Source: Nymphalis io (lineage: Eukaryota > Arthropoda > Insecta > Lepidoptera > Nymphalidae). Taken from it: 64,000 nucleotides of DNA. The DNA lies in NCBI RefSeq assembly GCF_905147045.1, contig NC_065903.1, forward strand, positions 6,572,001 to 6,636,000, in the 5' to 3' direction. Below, in pieces: positions 11,771 through 23,652 of this stretch. The notes beneath the pieces are model-generated. The model ran no database searches. It saw nothing but the letters and a program-made list of their open reading frames with translations, and was not told the DNA's origin. The position numbers and the translations under genes were made by a program. The stretch's first letter is position 1. Each line of letters opens with the position of its first letter.

Positions 11771-12768
11771 ATGCATTTATTAATGGTAAGATTTAGAGAA
11801 ATATATTTTACTTACTCTCAGCAAGATGACAAATAACTAACTAAGTATATTAAAGACAACCAGTAACGTTCTTCTCATGTACACCAATATATACATAACT
11901 AGCTTTAATATCCCGATATACTCACAATTGAAATATTAAAATACACGCTGTCCCAATTCGGGTTGGTAGACGATGCTGCTGATTGATTGATTAATTATTA
12001 TCTAGGTATGTATACTATATACAAATAAATAAATCTGAAGCGTCTGCTTGGAATTGAAAATAACGAATAGTTTTTACCTTAATACGGCCATTTTGCAAGT
12101 TTTCAAAATGAAAACAACAATTGTTTTTATTTGCGTCTGTCTGTACGAGTGATTTTTGTTAAAAAGTTTGTCAGTTTCTAAGTCAATTTTGTTAAAATTA
12201 ACAAATGTATAGAAGGTACTTAGTCTTTATTTCATCAAAAACTTTTTCGTCTTTGAAAAGTTATAACAACTTTAAGTCCATATATATATTATGAAGAACA
12301 TATCATGTTTAATAATAATGTTGGGGTGTCAAACTGCGGGACACAGCTAGTAATAATTAAAATTTCACAATTACTTTTTTGTTTTCTTTTGTATTTAGTA
12401 TACTTTATATTGTATTGTATTTATTTCTATTACAGATAATTGTGTTGGCCCTCTTTGCCGTCGCTACAGGCGACCCAGCAGTTATATTAAGTGGAGGTTT
12501 GATATCTTCACCCTTCACTTCAGCTGCTCTCACCGCGCAAGCACCAGTAGTATCTCCAGCATCGCAGGTTGCATCCCTTTACCCTCTGGCTTCTTATTCG
12601 TCCGTAGCCTCTGTAGCTCAAGTTGCCCCATTATCTCCACTGACCTTTTCTGCGTATGGCAACACTTACAGTTACCAAGATTACTACCCTGTTGTCAACT
12701 CAGCGTTGTCTCTACCTTATACTAACCTACCTTACGCTTATGCTGCGGATTGGTATTATCGCAAATAA
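11771..12768 (+). CDS. Small secreted Ala/Ser/Val/Pro-rich protein (array gene 3)
   Basis: Two exons: 11771-11785 (MHLLM, donor gtaag) and 12436-12768 (acceptor tacag), phase 0, intron 650 bp, 115 residues, the longest of the array. The signal peptide is MHLLMIIVLALFAVATG. The mature chain is hydrophobic and low-complexity (VASLYPLASYSSVASVAQV, then a Tyr/Pro-rich C-terminus ending ADWYYRK). It has no R&R chitin-binding motif and no cysteine. The first exon is placed from the promoter, the donor and the good signal peptide it creates; the frame alone could also be extended upstream within the intron, which I reject. Structural cuticle role is inferred. Confidence 0.8.
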
Positions 12769-12774
12769 ATTTTC

Positions 12775-13480
12775 ATAAAGATAAATTTGGTACAATGAAC
12801 AAGCCTTTTCTGCTTTTTGAAACTATGTGTGTCCTTTTTCAATATAAAATATTTATAATGGTTACAAATATTTTATTAATAAGCTAATTTTTGTTTTAAA
12901 TCATTTTATATGTTTATTACTTTAAATTACATTTGTTGGTTAATTTTATATTACGATTAGATTTTATTTTGAGAATTATTACATTGTATTACAAATACTC
13001 CTATATTTTATTTTTTCTAACTAATATTAATTCACATATAAATAGTATTCCTTTCAAATATAAGAAAATTCTGGTAATTCATTCATATACATACATATCG
13101 TATAAAGTAGAGCAATGGATTCGGATAGAATTTTTTAGGATTGAATTTTATACTATATATATTTAAAAGTATACAGAATATTCTAGAAATTGTAGATCTT
13201 CTACACGGAAATACAATAGTTATTCAACAATTTTCCTATACATTATTAATTATGTATTCAAAAACATTTAAAGTATTCTGTAGATAATTGCTTAAGAATA
13301 AAACAAAGTAAATATGCATAAAAATTTATTTAAACGTTAGGCATTTCCAATTCATTGATCTAGCGAGAAGTCGGCTAAGGTCACCATAACATGAACATAG
13401 AAAATTTCTTAAAACAAAGGTGTAACAATTATTTAAAAAAATCTTAAAATGCATGACTATTATGTGACCTTATAACTTAT
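12775..13480. other. Tail-to-tail intergenic between array genes 3 and 4
   Basis: AT-rich and without coding frames. An inverted AATAAA (tttatt at 13325-13330) could serve as the poly(A) signal for the - strand gene that ends at 13482. Confidence 0.5.
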
Positions 13481-13481
13481 C

Positions 13482-14868
13482 TTAGCGAAGAAGGTATCCG
13501 TTGTAAGCGTAGGGGAGTGCATTGAAAGGAGCGGCAGCAGCGTAGATACCAGAGGAATAGTAGGGGTAAGAAGGTAAGATTCCAGCACCGTAGGCTAAAA
13601 CTTGAGGCTCAGGCTTGGGGCTGGCGAACGCCACCGCAACCAGAGCAAATAACGCAAACTGAAATAGAAAAAACGAAATATTAATGTCATTAAAATGATC
13701 GCTCTGCACGCAAATACATATATTCCTATAAAAAAAGAATATGATAATGAGTCTCAAAGTCATTACAAATGAAGCCTTATATTGATACGAATGAACATAA
13801 TTCAACTTATTAAAATGTTTACTGTAAAATTATGTTGGTATATCTATTTATAATAATATTCACACACGGCCATCTGATCCCAAACTGAGCAGAGCTTGTA
13901 CTATGGAAACCAGACAACTGATACCTTCATATACTACTTTTTTTTTATAAATTAAAACATTAGACTACGACATCGTTTGACAAATTACTATGACAGTTGC
14001 CACATACATGTGTTTTTCTTATGGAGAAGGCTTTTATAGTATCCACTATATTTTAACTCTTTAATATTCTAGCGTAAGTCATGTTGGAATATAGCCATTT
14101 AAATACCCGCCGAGCAATAGTTAGGTATTAGGACTAAAAAACAAGCTATATGTATGTGTCACTGTTCTTGTTATATAAAACTATAATTAGCGTTTAAATA
14201 AAATTATATATTGTTTATATCAACTATCGACCTTACTTATATAGTTTTTTTGCTGGTGTATTTTTTAAGCACGCTTTTCTTTCTCTATGTCAAAATAAAC
14301 AATATTTAAAGGTAAAACAGTTTATTTATAAAAACTAAGCGGACAATGGACCAAAAACACCAATTGTCATGTAAGGTAAACATTCAATAGACTATAAATG
14401 GTAGAGTCTATTTTGCAAAGGGTTAAAGACCGCGCATTCTTATATAGAAATGTATCTTAAATCGAAGTTAGAAAATGAAACTTTACATCAAAAGATCGTA
14501 TGATATAAATCAAATGCCTACTATTACGTTTAGAAAAAAAATCTATTATTATTTCAAAGAAGTTTTTTTTTTCATTATTGCATTTAATTTCAATGGATTT
14601 GAAGAATTTTTGGTTTTATTATAATTTGATTTTTTGGAGCAGCGTCCTATTATAATCGTCATTTTTTTTAAAGTAAGTAAACAAATGCCAGCATTGGAAT
14701 ATTAACCGACTCCCTATTAATATTTGAATTTATCAAAGCGTTATTTGTATTAAAAAAATCACAATTTCGCTTTCAGCTTGTATGTTTTCTCTTATATCAA
14801 ACAGTTAATAAATATCGCAGTAATTATAATAGATATAGTCACATTTAACTCACCAGTTTGAAGAACAT
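13482..14868 (-). CDS. Small secreted Pro/Tyr/Ala-rich protein, neuropeptide-like 3/4 type (array gene 4)
   Basis: Two exons on -: 14868-14854 (MFFKL, donor gtgagt) and 13658-13482 (acceptor ttcag), phase 0, intron 1195 bp, 63 residues. The signal peptide MFFKLFALFALVAVAFA is followed by SPKPEPQVLAYGAGILP and a Tyr/Ala-rich end finishing NGYLLR. Short proteins of this kind are often labelled 'neuropeptide-like' in insects, but many are expressed in epidermis or cuticle. I see no dibasic processing site. It is close to array gene 6: both have MF[F/Y]KLFALFA then VAV, FA and P[K/R]P. Its large intron holds a repeat-like stretch near 13861-13920. Confidence 0.86.
13861..13945. repeat. Possible dispersed repeat in intron of array gene 4
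   Basis: A block with higher GC than its surroundings (about 13865-13925, 'ctgagcagagcttgtactat') looks like a piece of a common lepidopteran interspersed repeat. I see no second copy in the window, so this rests on recognition only. Confidence 0.4.
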
Positions 14869-14904
14869 TGTTATAGAGTTGCTTGGAAGAGTTTTCACAA
14901 GTGA

Positions 14905-14998
14905 TATCAGTTGAACGCATGCTCTGATTTATATACAATAAGTCCGACCACGCCTCGATTACTTGTCTTGCTATGTCTTGATAAAAACCGTCCTTGAT
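14905..14998 (-). promoter_or_regulatory. Core promoter of array gene 4
   Basis: On -: TCAAGGACG core at about 14998-14990 (ccttg on + at 14992-14996), TATATAAA at 14936-14929, then a TCAAC start-like site near 14911. The ATG is at 14868. TCAAGGACG differs by one base from the FTZ-F1 consensus YCAAGGYCR. Confidence 0.65.
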
Positions 14999-15009
14999 CT
15001 TCAAAGTAA

Positions 15010-18000
15010 TAATGTATTCAATGTACTTACAGCAACTTGCCTATCAGTATGTGAATAATTGACATCCGTGTTAGGTAACTAACATCTGTCCGCAGCTTAG
15101 GGTTGCGGTGCAAAAATGATAGATCCATCATTTCAATGGAAATCAGAAGAAAAAAAAATTACCTTACTTAATTTTACCTTCTTTGGAAAAATACTATATA
15201 TGACATGTTATTATAATATAAGGAAATAATTTAACTTGTTAATAATTATTACAGAGCAATAATACATGGAATAAAAATTTTATTTAAATCTCTAGGTTAT
15301 AATTACTCTAGCTAGATTGCAAATTGTGAAATGAAAGGCTTTTAGGAAATTGGCCAATTGAATGGTCTATTCACAACTTTTAATCTGGCTTGTTTTTATT
15401 ATAATTACATTTTACATTTCTAATAATCAATCTGATGACATATGTCATCATTATGTATAATATCAATCGTTATGTATAATACATACCAGTTTTGGTTCGC
15501 GGCGTTAACCGCAGTGAGAGGTCAGGTGCTCGGTTCACTAGTTTAGCCGTCAAAGCGTAACAGATAGACAGAATTACTTTCGTATTTATAATATAAGTAT
15601 CGATTATGCATATTACACGCCTACAAAGTAATTTGTACAGCTTGCATTGTTAAAAAAAAACCATGTGTGTTTGTTTTTTTTCGTTGTTGTGTGGGTGTGA
15701 CATCAGGACACACTATGTCGTCATGGTCCGGAAAAAGACAGGTAAGGACCGAATACCTTTGAGATGAGACTTTATGAAAAAAATAATAATATTGAATTAT
15801 AATATAATTATAAGATAAACATTTTCTTAATTCAATCAGAAAATGTAATGCTTTTAAAAGAACCTGCTTTCTAAGATATGATTCAATTTATCTTTATTTA
15901 TTATAACTGAGCCATCATTTCACTGAAATTATTTCATTAGAACTCCTCCTATTTCAACCCCCATTGTTTTAACTAGTATAATATTCTTATTATTCGTGGC
16001 CTTGTAGTTGGACACTCTTAGTAAGCCAAAGTTTATTGGTGAAACAATAACAAAAGTGTTTTGTTAGCACATATTTATCTACGATACAACAAAAACTTCT
16101 ACTTCAAATCAAAGTTAAAGTCTTAACCATTTACTTTTCAAATACAAATAAAATTAATAGATGGTAAACAACAATTGTTGAAAAAGAAACCCGCTGAGTT
16201 CCTCACTCTCAGTATCAGGTCTGTCGTTATGGCAATCAATGAGTATGTGTAATTTTTATATTGAATAAAGATTTTACTTTGACTTTGTTCAACCGTTTTA
16301 GGCAAACTGTCCAGCAAACGTCATCTGATGAATGGTGGTAAATATTTAATTCTCTCACTGTCAACGCGAATTTGTCAATGTGGAATTGCAACGGTAGAAT
16401 TTATTTTAATATAGCCTATATATATAACATTCAAATTGTCAATCGACACAGATTATTTCGTTAATGATAATAGGTGAAAATAACCAGAAAGTTATATACA
16501 GTATATAATATACATAATCTACGTATAATTGATATCTTTTAAGTAATTATTGAGTAATTTAATAATAATCTTAATTATTACTCGAATATATTATAATAAT
16601 GCATCGTTTTTTTAAATATATTAACTTATTAAAAAAATATATTAATTAATTGTATTTCTTTATAATAATAACATTTTTTAACAATGACCCACCAGTGGTT
16701 TTTTTTTATTTTAAATATTGTTGCATCTTTTAAATGCCAATAACACAAATACAAATATCGTGTGTTTTATTTATTATGTATATTATCTTTGCAATACTAT
16801 TGCCATTTCTGTTGGTGTAATAAAATAATAAACAAATAAAGTATCAAACAACTTAAACCAACAATATTGTTTTAATTTTATAGCGAACTCATAAATTAAA
16901 GTAACTCGTTTTATGTTAGTTATTATCTTCGCCAATGTTTTATCATAATAATTACTTTACCGTATAGGAAACTAGCTTCTATTAACATACATTCATTATT
17001 TCAATAATAACTCTTATTCAGCGAATATGGATATACAAAGAATAATTAAAAAAGGAATTTACCGCAATAGCATACTTCTGAAGGTTATATGGTGAAATAT
17101 AAAAATATTTGTGTTCTAATATAATTTCATAATATTAATTTCAAATTTCCCATTAAATTAAAATTTAAATATACTTTATTCAAGTAGGTATGATTATTAC
17201 ATACTAACTCTAAGCTCTTTTATTATTTACATATATAATTTGCACAGTATAATACGTCTTATTTAATAATATTTTTTACATAAGGTTTGAATTTAGTTAT
17301 TGGTAAATGGTTGCGAAATTTTATTATAGATACGCTCGATTGAGGACAACACATCTATCGCTACGTGACATGTGCACCGTTGTGCTATTCAAGTTTTTTT
17401 TTTATAAAAGATAAATTTAGCACGACAGTGCACTTGATAGTTTTGTTAATATAAAATTTTAAACCTTAAAGAACCAATTTTTAATTATTCTTTATAGGCA
17501 CAGATGACGTTAATTAATCTAATATATATAATCTTTGACGTGATTTCGTACCCTCTATTCGTTACATGAAACGAGACGTCGTGATCTTAACTTTTGATGT
17601 TGCTAGTCAATTTTCTTATTAATTTACTTGCAATAAATAAAAAATCTTGCAATAAATTAATAAAATAATTGATTGCAAGTTTTCATAATATAAAGTAAAT
17701 ATAAAGTATTGCATAATTATTCCTTTCGATATATAACCTGCAAGTTTGTTGTTGTTCGTAGTACATGTATAGCCAATCTTAAAGATTTAATAGAATTAAA
17801 TGTTAAACAGATGACCGTCGGATATTTACCACTTTTCTGAAAGGAATAACTCAAACCTACCTGTGAAGAACCGGCAAAATAAACTCAATGGAATTACACA
17901 ATTTTTTCGTTGCGTTAATGGAATTGCATGACACTATTATCTAAAAAAATATTTTATGTTTCTATGATGTCTCACAGCTGGACTGGTCTTCTCGGGAAGG

Positions 18001-18510
18001 ACGAGAATAAACACAAATTTAACAAATAAACATTTAGTTAAGTAAGTATTAAGTTAAGTTTCACGTCTTCTAAGCGCTGGGCCACGAATAAATAATAGTT
18101 TGAACATTTAGTATCTACATTCAATATTCAACAGTTACCAATCATAGCAAAATATAGTAAATGAAATCGTTCTCCAGACAACTAAGAAGCTATATGAACG
18201 ATAATAAGAGATCAAACTCATTGCATCTACATATTACAATTTATTATCAATTCTTAAAACTTCAACTTTGTTCATAAGAACTAGATATAGAGGTAAAGTT
18301 TTACAATTTGATTTCGTAAATAATTTGTCTAGATTTTGACTCATATTTTTATGATGTTTATTATATAATATGTTTGATGATATTATATATATGATGTTTA
18401 TTACATAATTATGCCAAGTTGCAAAGTTGCGTTTTTGGTGTCATTTGATTGAAAATAAATATTTTATATAATATGTCAAAATTAAAAAATATGTTTAATA
18501 AAACTGCACA
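15010..18510. other. Intergenic between array genes 4 and 5, with LINE tails
   Basis: About 15540-15600 ('caaagcgtaacagatagaca') resembles an RTE-type 3' tail also seen at 59035. About 16175-16287 ('gaaacccgctgagttcctca' through 'gaataaagattttactttga') looks like the 3' end of a CR1-type LINE. About 17158-17200, inverted ('atatactttattcaagtagg'), is another such tail. The rest is AT-rich with nothing coding. Confidence 0.5.
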
Positions 18511-18640
18511 GTATGATTAAATACATTTTTATTTAATTCATAAAAAACAAGACAAGAAAAGCAAAAAGGTGGAATCTGTATTTTACATCAAAGTTAACAA
18601 TGGAATTAGAATTAAATAAGATTTATTTTTATATGTTCAG

Positions 18641-19349
18641 TTAGTAATATCCATAACCGTAGTTGTATGGGTAGCCCGAATATCCTCCATATCCAGAGTA
18701 AGCTACCGGATTGGAATAGCCGGAATAGCCAGCATATCCTGGATAGGAAGCCGGGTAATTGTTATAGCCATACCCAGTGTATAGCTGTGGCCGAGCCATT
18801 GCCAGGGCAACAATAGTGAAGAGGATAATCTGAAAAATATGAGCTATAATTGGATTGATTGATTGGATTAAGATATCCATTAAATCCAGTAATTAATTGA
18901 ATTATGAATATTTATATATATTACATATTAAGAGATATATAATCTTGACAAATTTTTTGTAAGGTTTATAATCGATTTGTGATATATCGACATAAAAGTA
19001 ATTACTTATTAATTTAGGATGTAAGACATAACTACTATAATTTCATTACTGTTATAATAAAAATGACAAATTGCTGGGCTAAGTAAAAGTCAAAGCCTGT
19101 AAAAGTACAACCAAAACATACAACAAAACACTAAGATGTCATGTCCTTTTGTCTTCAAATAACACTGGCTTACTAGTCTTAATCTAAAACAGCAATGAAA
19201 GGACACGTCAACCAAAATAACGCATAAGGATGAGAGGACTTATTCAATTGACCTTGCAATAGAAAGTATAGATGTCGTTAAATACAAAAAGTGACATGAT
19301 ACAGTCAACCCAACCACAAGTTGAAAACACTTACCAACTTAGCAAACAT
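18641..19349 (-). CDS. Small secreted Gly/Tyr-rich protein, neuropeptide-like 4 type (array gene 5)
   Basis: Two exons on -: 19349-19335 (MFAKL, donor gtaag) and 18829-18641 (acceptor ttcag), phase 0, intron 505 bp, 67 residues. The signal peptide is MFAKLIILFTIVALAMA. The mature chain begins RPQLYTGYGYNNYPASYPGY and continues with GYSGYSN, SGYGGYSGY and a NYGYGYY end. YGY/GGY-rich short chains are annotated as Nplp4-like or glycine-rich cuticle proteins in insects. The tyrosine-rich composition would suit cross-linking in cuticle, which is inference. An inverted AATAAA (18622-18627) is close to the stop. Confidence 0.87.
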
Positions 19350-19426
19350 TTTATATTTAAACAAAATAGTTGTAATGTAGAACAGTATTAAAAAGATGCT
19401 TCTTCCGCCCTTAGATTGAGCAACCA

Positions 19427-19480
19427 CACTGATTCAATTTTTTTATTTCGTCAATATTTATACATATAGTTTGTCCTTGA
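19427..19480 (-). promoter_or_regulatory. Core promoter of array gene 5
   Basis: On -: CTCAAGGACA core (ccttg on + at 19475-19479), TATAAATA at 19462-19455, and TCAGTG at 19432-19427, 32 bases downstream of the TATA. The ATG is at 19349. Confidence 0.7.
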
Positions 19481-20240
19481 GAACTTGGAACATGGCGGAA
19501 CACAACACAAAGAACATGATGGACTCAATGTAAATTAGAATACAGAAAAACACATTGAAGACGAGCAGTACATCTACAATTAGGTCCTCTTTGTTTTACT
19601 CAAACGTTTACGAGAACATGAGCCGCATATGGTTAAAGTATTATTTATGTTTATTGCAATAGCACAAACATAGTTAGTAGGTAGTTAGTTCGACAAAAAC
19701 CAACGCCATGTTCTACAATCTATACAAAATTTTTCACAATGAAAACCGTTTTCCTATGATGTATCAGAATGTGATTTTTGCTCTTTTATATTTCTTTGAA
19801 AAATTTTCCTTTTGAAGTATTCAAAGAATATTTATCGTTATACATATTTTGAATACGCATTACTAGATCCGATGACATAAGCTTTTTCCTGTTCTATTTG
19901 AAGATAATAATATAAATAGATTTCAAGGAAGGTCTTTGACCTGAGTGTGAGACTTTCAACAACAATAAACAAGTAACATGACTGAATACAATATAATTTC
20001 GTTCTATAGAGCTTAGATCCCTAAGCACGTATTTATTTAAATAATTTTTTTAACGTCCATAGTGATACGATCATGTACATATGTTCCTTATGTAGGAATT
20101 AACCATATTATATAGGGAGTAATAGTAAATTGCTTCCGTTGCAAATGTTTTTGGTAATCGCTAAAATTATTACCATTTCAATTATTCATTTTATATTTCT
20201 ATAACATAATGTTATATAATTAATATGACCGAGAAATTAA

Positions 20241-20454
20241 GTGACGTCGGCAAAAACTACGTCTGTCGCCCGGCGGTTTCATGTTTTCCTCAAGACACGT
20301 GCCACGTGCCACGACCCTTTAACTTGTAAAAAACCATCACCCCACTTCGTTTTATGCACCTATTTTGTAATACTTGGGTTATATATTTCTTTCCCTTTTA
20401 CTTTTATCACGTGACAATCACGTGCTCGCAACTCTGGTGTTTTTTAGTGACGTC
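20241..20454. promoter_or_regulatory. Cluster of four CACGTG E-boxes between two GTGACGTC motifs
   Basis: CACGTG occurs at 20296-20301, 20303-20308, 20408-20413 and 20419-20424. GTGACGTC occurs at 20241-20248 and 20447-20454, on either side. The block is richer in GC than its surroundings and overlaps no gene or recognised repeat. An enhancer or an unannotated promoter are both possible; no downstream open frame supports a protein. Confidence 0.45.
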
Positions 20455-20629
20455 TGCGATTTCTAGTAGCTGATATATTTTGCCGTGTCGTATACATTAT
20501 TCTCAGTTTTTTTTTAAATGTTCTTTCAATTAATAAATGCAAAAAAATAAACAATCACGGAGTCTTACTCTGTCTTAGAAGCTTGAGAAAGACATAAAAT
20601 ATTTCACCTAACATTTTATGGAACAACTA

Positions 20630-20670
20630 GCTGACCCGTGCCCACTTCGTTGGGCGGTAAAGATTTTTAC
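20630..20670. repeat. Dispersed-repeat edge
   Basis: 'actagctgacccgtgcccac' followed by 'ttcgttgggcggtaaag' is a familiar edge of insect LINE-derived repeats. Only this short piece is recognisable. Confidence 0.4.
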
Positions 20671-21276
20671 TTGTGACCGATTGGCTGAACATTAATAAGG
20701 TTGTGTCACGTATTTGATATTTTAAATTATCTCTTAAAGTATGCAACCCAAAAACAAACTGTAAAAAATTTTTTTATAAATTCCTTGGTAATAAAGCAAT
20801 TTATTTCTTAATAAATTGACATGTTGTATATGGAAAAACCGTTTAATAGAAATATCACTCAATAGAATACAACACGGTGGCTTTTCCATACCTATGTCGT
20901 ATTATCTCTTTAAGCATTGGTCCAAATTATATACAGTTTAAGGGAAAAGTCTTTTGTTTTAAACACTTGAGGCGATAAGTTTACTTATTTTGATAAGAAT
21001 TCAAAATTGTTGATAATATGACCAATTTAACGATTTAAATAATTTTTTTTAATATAAAAAACTACTTTTTGTGACTTAAATATAAAAGTTAGACATATGC
21101 TGACTTTTTTGTAGGCATTTTCAAGCTCTACAACTTTTTTCTAGAACTCAATGATATATCTCTCATCGTTAAGACAGCGTTCGTAAGAAATGTTTTCGTT
21201 TGACCGTTTCTTCGACTAACTTTGCAAATCCCACTACCACTAAGAAGTTTTTTTTCATTTTTCGGGTTAATACACT

Positions 21277-21640
21277 GCACCGGTGGTAGGGCTTTGTACT
21301 GGTGGTAGGGCTTTGTGCAAGCTCGTCTGGATAGGTACCACCCATTCATCAGATATTCTACCGCAAAACAGCAGTACTTGTTATTGTTGTGTTCCGGTTT
21401 GAAGGGTGAATGAGCCAGTGTAATTACAGGCACAAGGGACATAAAATCTTAGTTCCCAAGGTTGGTGGCGCATTGTCTATGTAAGCGATGGTTGACATTT
21501 CCTACAATACCAATGTAGGAAAAGGAAAAGTTATGTCTAAGGGCTTAGAAAAGGAATGTCTAAGGGCGTTTGGTGACCACTTACCATCAGGTGGCTCATA
21601 TGCTCGTCCGCCTTCCTATTCTATAATATATATATATAGC
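21277..21640 (-). repeat. SINE family A copy with a duplicated end
   Basis: Same block as at 7795. The segment 'ctggtggtagggctttgt' occurs twice in a row at about 21280-21318, a small tandem duplication at the element's end. A second internal duplication around 'gtctaagggc' lies at about 21535-21570. Confidence 0.85.
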
Positions 21641-21781
21641 CTATGACACTCAAATATTGTGGCTTTCTATTGGTAAAATAATTTTCAATATCGGTTTGGT
21701 AGATCCAGAGATTACCTCCTACAATCACACAAACTTTACCTCATTATAATATTATAAATATTATATCATATATATTAGAAG

Positions 21782-22020
21782 TAACAGCCTGTAAATATCC
21801 CACTGCTGGACCAAGGCCTCCTCTCCTTTCTTGAGAGGAGGTTTGAATATTATTCCATAAAGCAGCTTCAATGCGGGTCAGTACACACATGTACCAACAT
21901 CATCTGTCACATACTGGTTTCCTCACGATGTTTTCATTCACCAGTGAAAATTCTATAACTTGAAACCTTAGTGCTTCTTGTCTGGTCTTGAACCCGCTAT
22001 TCTTGGGGTGGTACAAATCT
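21782..22020 (-). repeat. tRNA-derived SINE, family C
   Basis: Begins 'aacagcctgtaaatatccca' and contains 'ggcctcctctcctttcttga' and 'tttcctcacgatgttttcat'. It is the same family as 52893-53190, here lacking a clean tRNA head. Inverted relative to the window. Confidence 0.8.
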
Positions 22021-22608
22021 CTACCTCCTAGTAAAATAATAAATATGCTTATACTGTGTAGTTTTTTAATTAAAAATAAATTATTACTTTCGAATATAGA
22101 AATAAATGAATTTTAGACGTTCCAGTCTTGTAAAGGTAATATCTAAAAGTTCATATTTTATCTACATATGTTCCAAAGTATTAGATTTACAAAAGACTTT
22201 GGAATGAACTTGTACTTGAATTGTATTAGCAAAATGTATAATAAAGTTAATATATATCGAAGCACAATTTAAATACGAATATCAAAATTCATCTGAAACA
22301 TATAACGCAAGAAATTAGTCTCTTAGATAAGACTCACATTTTTTCCAGTCTGATAAACATTAGTAAATTAGAATATTTCTTAACAGCTAAAGCAAATTTA
22401 TACAAGTAATTTTGATACAAGCTTATGTCAGACATGTCTCATATAAGTAATTAAGAGCTAGCCTTGTAACCTATTTGTTTTCTGCTCGGATGATAGCGTT
22501 TGTTTATAATATTATTTAAGAGGTGAAGGGTGCCTTACATTGCGTAACTTTTACTTAAGAAATTTAAAACAAACAATAATTCTATCTTGACTATTTTTTT
22601 TTTTTTTT

Positions 22609-23062
22609 TTGCGTCGAGAGATAACTGCGGTGAGCGCTGTTTGTAAAGACTCGAGGGTGTTTTTGACCGTTACGTCGCTAATAATGCGGATCGCACGTCA
22701 CTGCAACCGATCCAAGGCCTCCAGTAGGTACTTAGCTGAGCCATCCCAAAGGTGTGAGCAATATTCAACGCAAGACTTCTAGGTAATGGATCAGTTGGTT
22801 GTTCAGTATCCGTTCCATCACCTTACAAAGCACTGAGGTAATAGCTATTGGCCGATAATTTGCTGGGTCAGACCGATCCCCATTAGCTCTTATCCAAGCC
22901 TTGGGCATACATCCCGAAGAGAAAGAGAAAGTTGGAATAGGCGTTAAGTTAAGAGACAGCTCCGCCGCGCACTTCTTTAGCACTATGGCTGGTATTCATC
23001 GGGACCGCAAGCTTTCCGTACATCAAGTGATTGCAGCTCCGCACGCACATCACGTTGCCTGA
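22609..23062 (-). mobile_element. Internally deleted Jockey-like LINE copy with poly(A)
   Basis: On - it reads SLDVRKACGPDEY, KKCAAELSLNLTPIP, GDRSDPANYRPIAITSVLCK and ERILNNQLIHYLE. It then jumps directly to VEYCSHLWDG and LLEALDRLQ, so the catalytic core between them is deleted. It ends in a poly(A) run (poly-T on +, about 22592-22608). The last 27 bases before the A-run are in the opposite orientation to the rest (see findings). Inactive. Confidence 0.82.
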
Positions 23063-23652
23063 ATTTGTTGAATATTGATTATATATTTTGTTTTATTAAA
23101 TATTGATTTAAATCTCTTTCTGTCATCATCAATTTGACATTTTAAGAAGATAACACAGTATTGTTTAAGGATCAAACTTAAGCAACATTTACAAGCATTA
23201 ATTACTAGCTTTTCTTTAACATATGCCATGTGTTTGCTTCCTGATCAAAATATGATAATGTCCTGATAGATTTTGACAGCGGCTGTCAATCTCAGTTGAC
23301 TAGGAAAATGACCACTTGCGATGGCGAAAATCGGTCAGGAGGATACTAGATTATGAAATAACACATATTCGTAAAGCATATACTCTAACAAACATCTTTA
23401 TGAAAAATATGACTTTTATAATAGGTGGTTATAATTTAATATCGAGATAGAGTTGGATATAGGGCGAACTGTTTTAAAAAAACATTTGAAATAATAGGAA
23501 TACCATAAATAACGACGTACCAACGTACATTCAAAGATCGTGTAAAATGAAACAATTTATTTATAACATGATTATTTATTTAACCAGAAAGAATAGCCGG
23601 GTGTTAGTTTGATTACAGGACAAAACAGAATCATAGTTGATTGATGAGCTTA

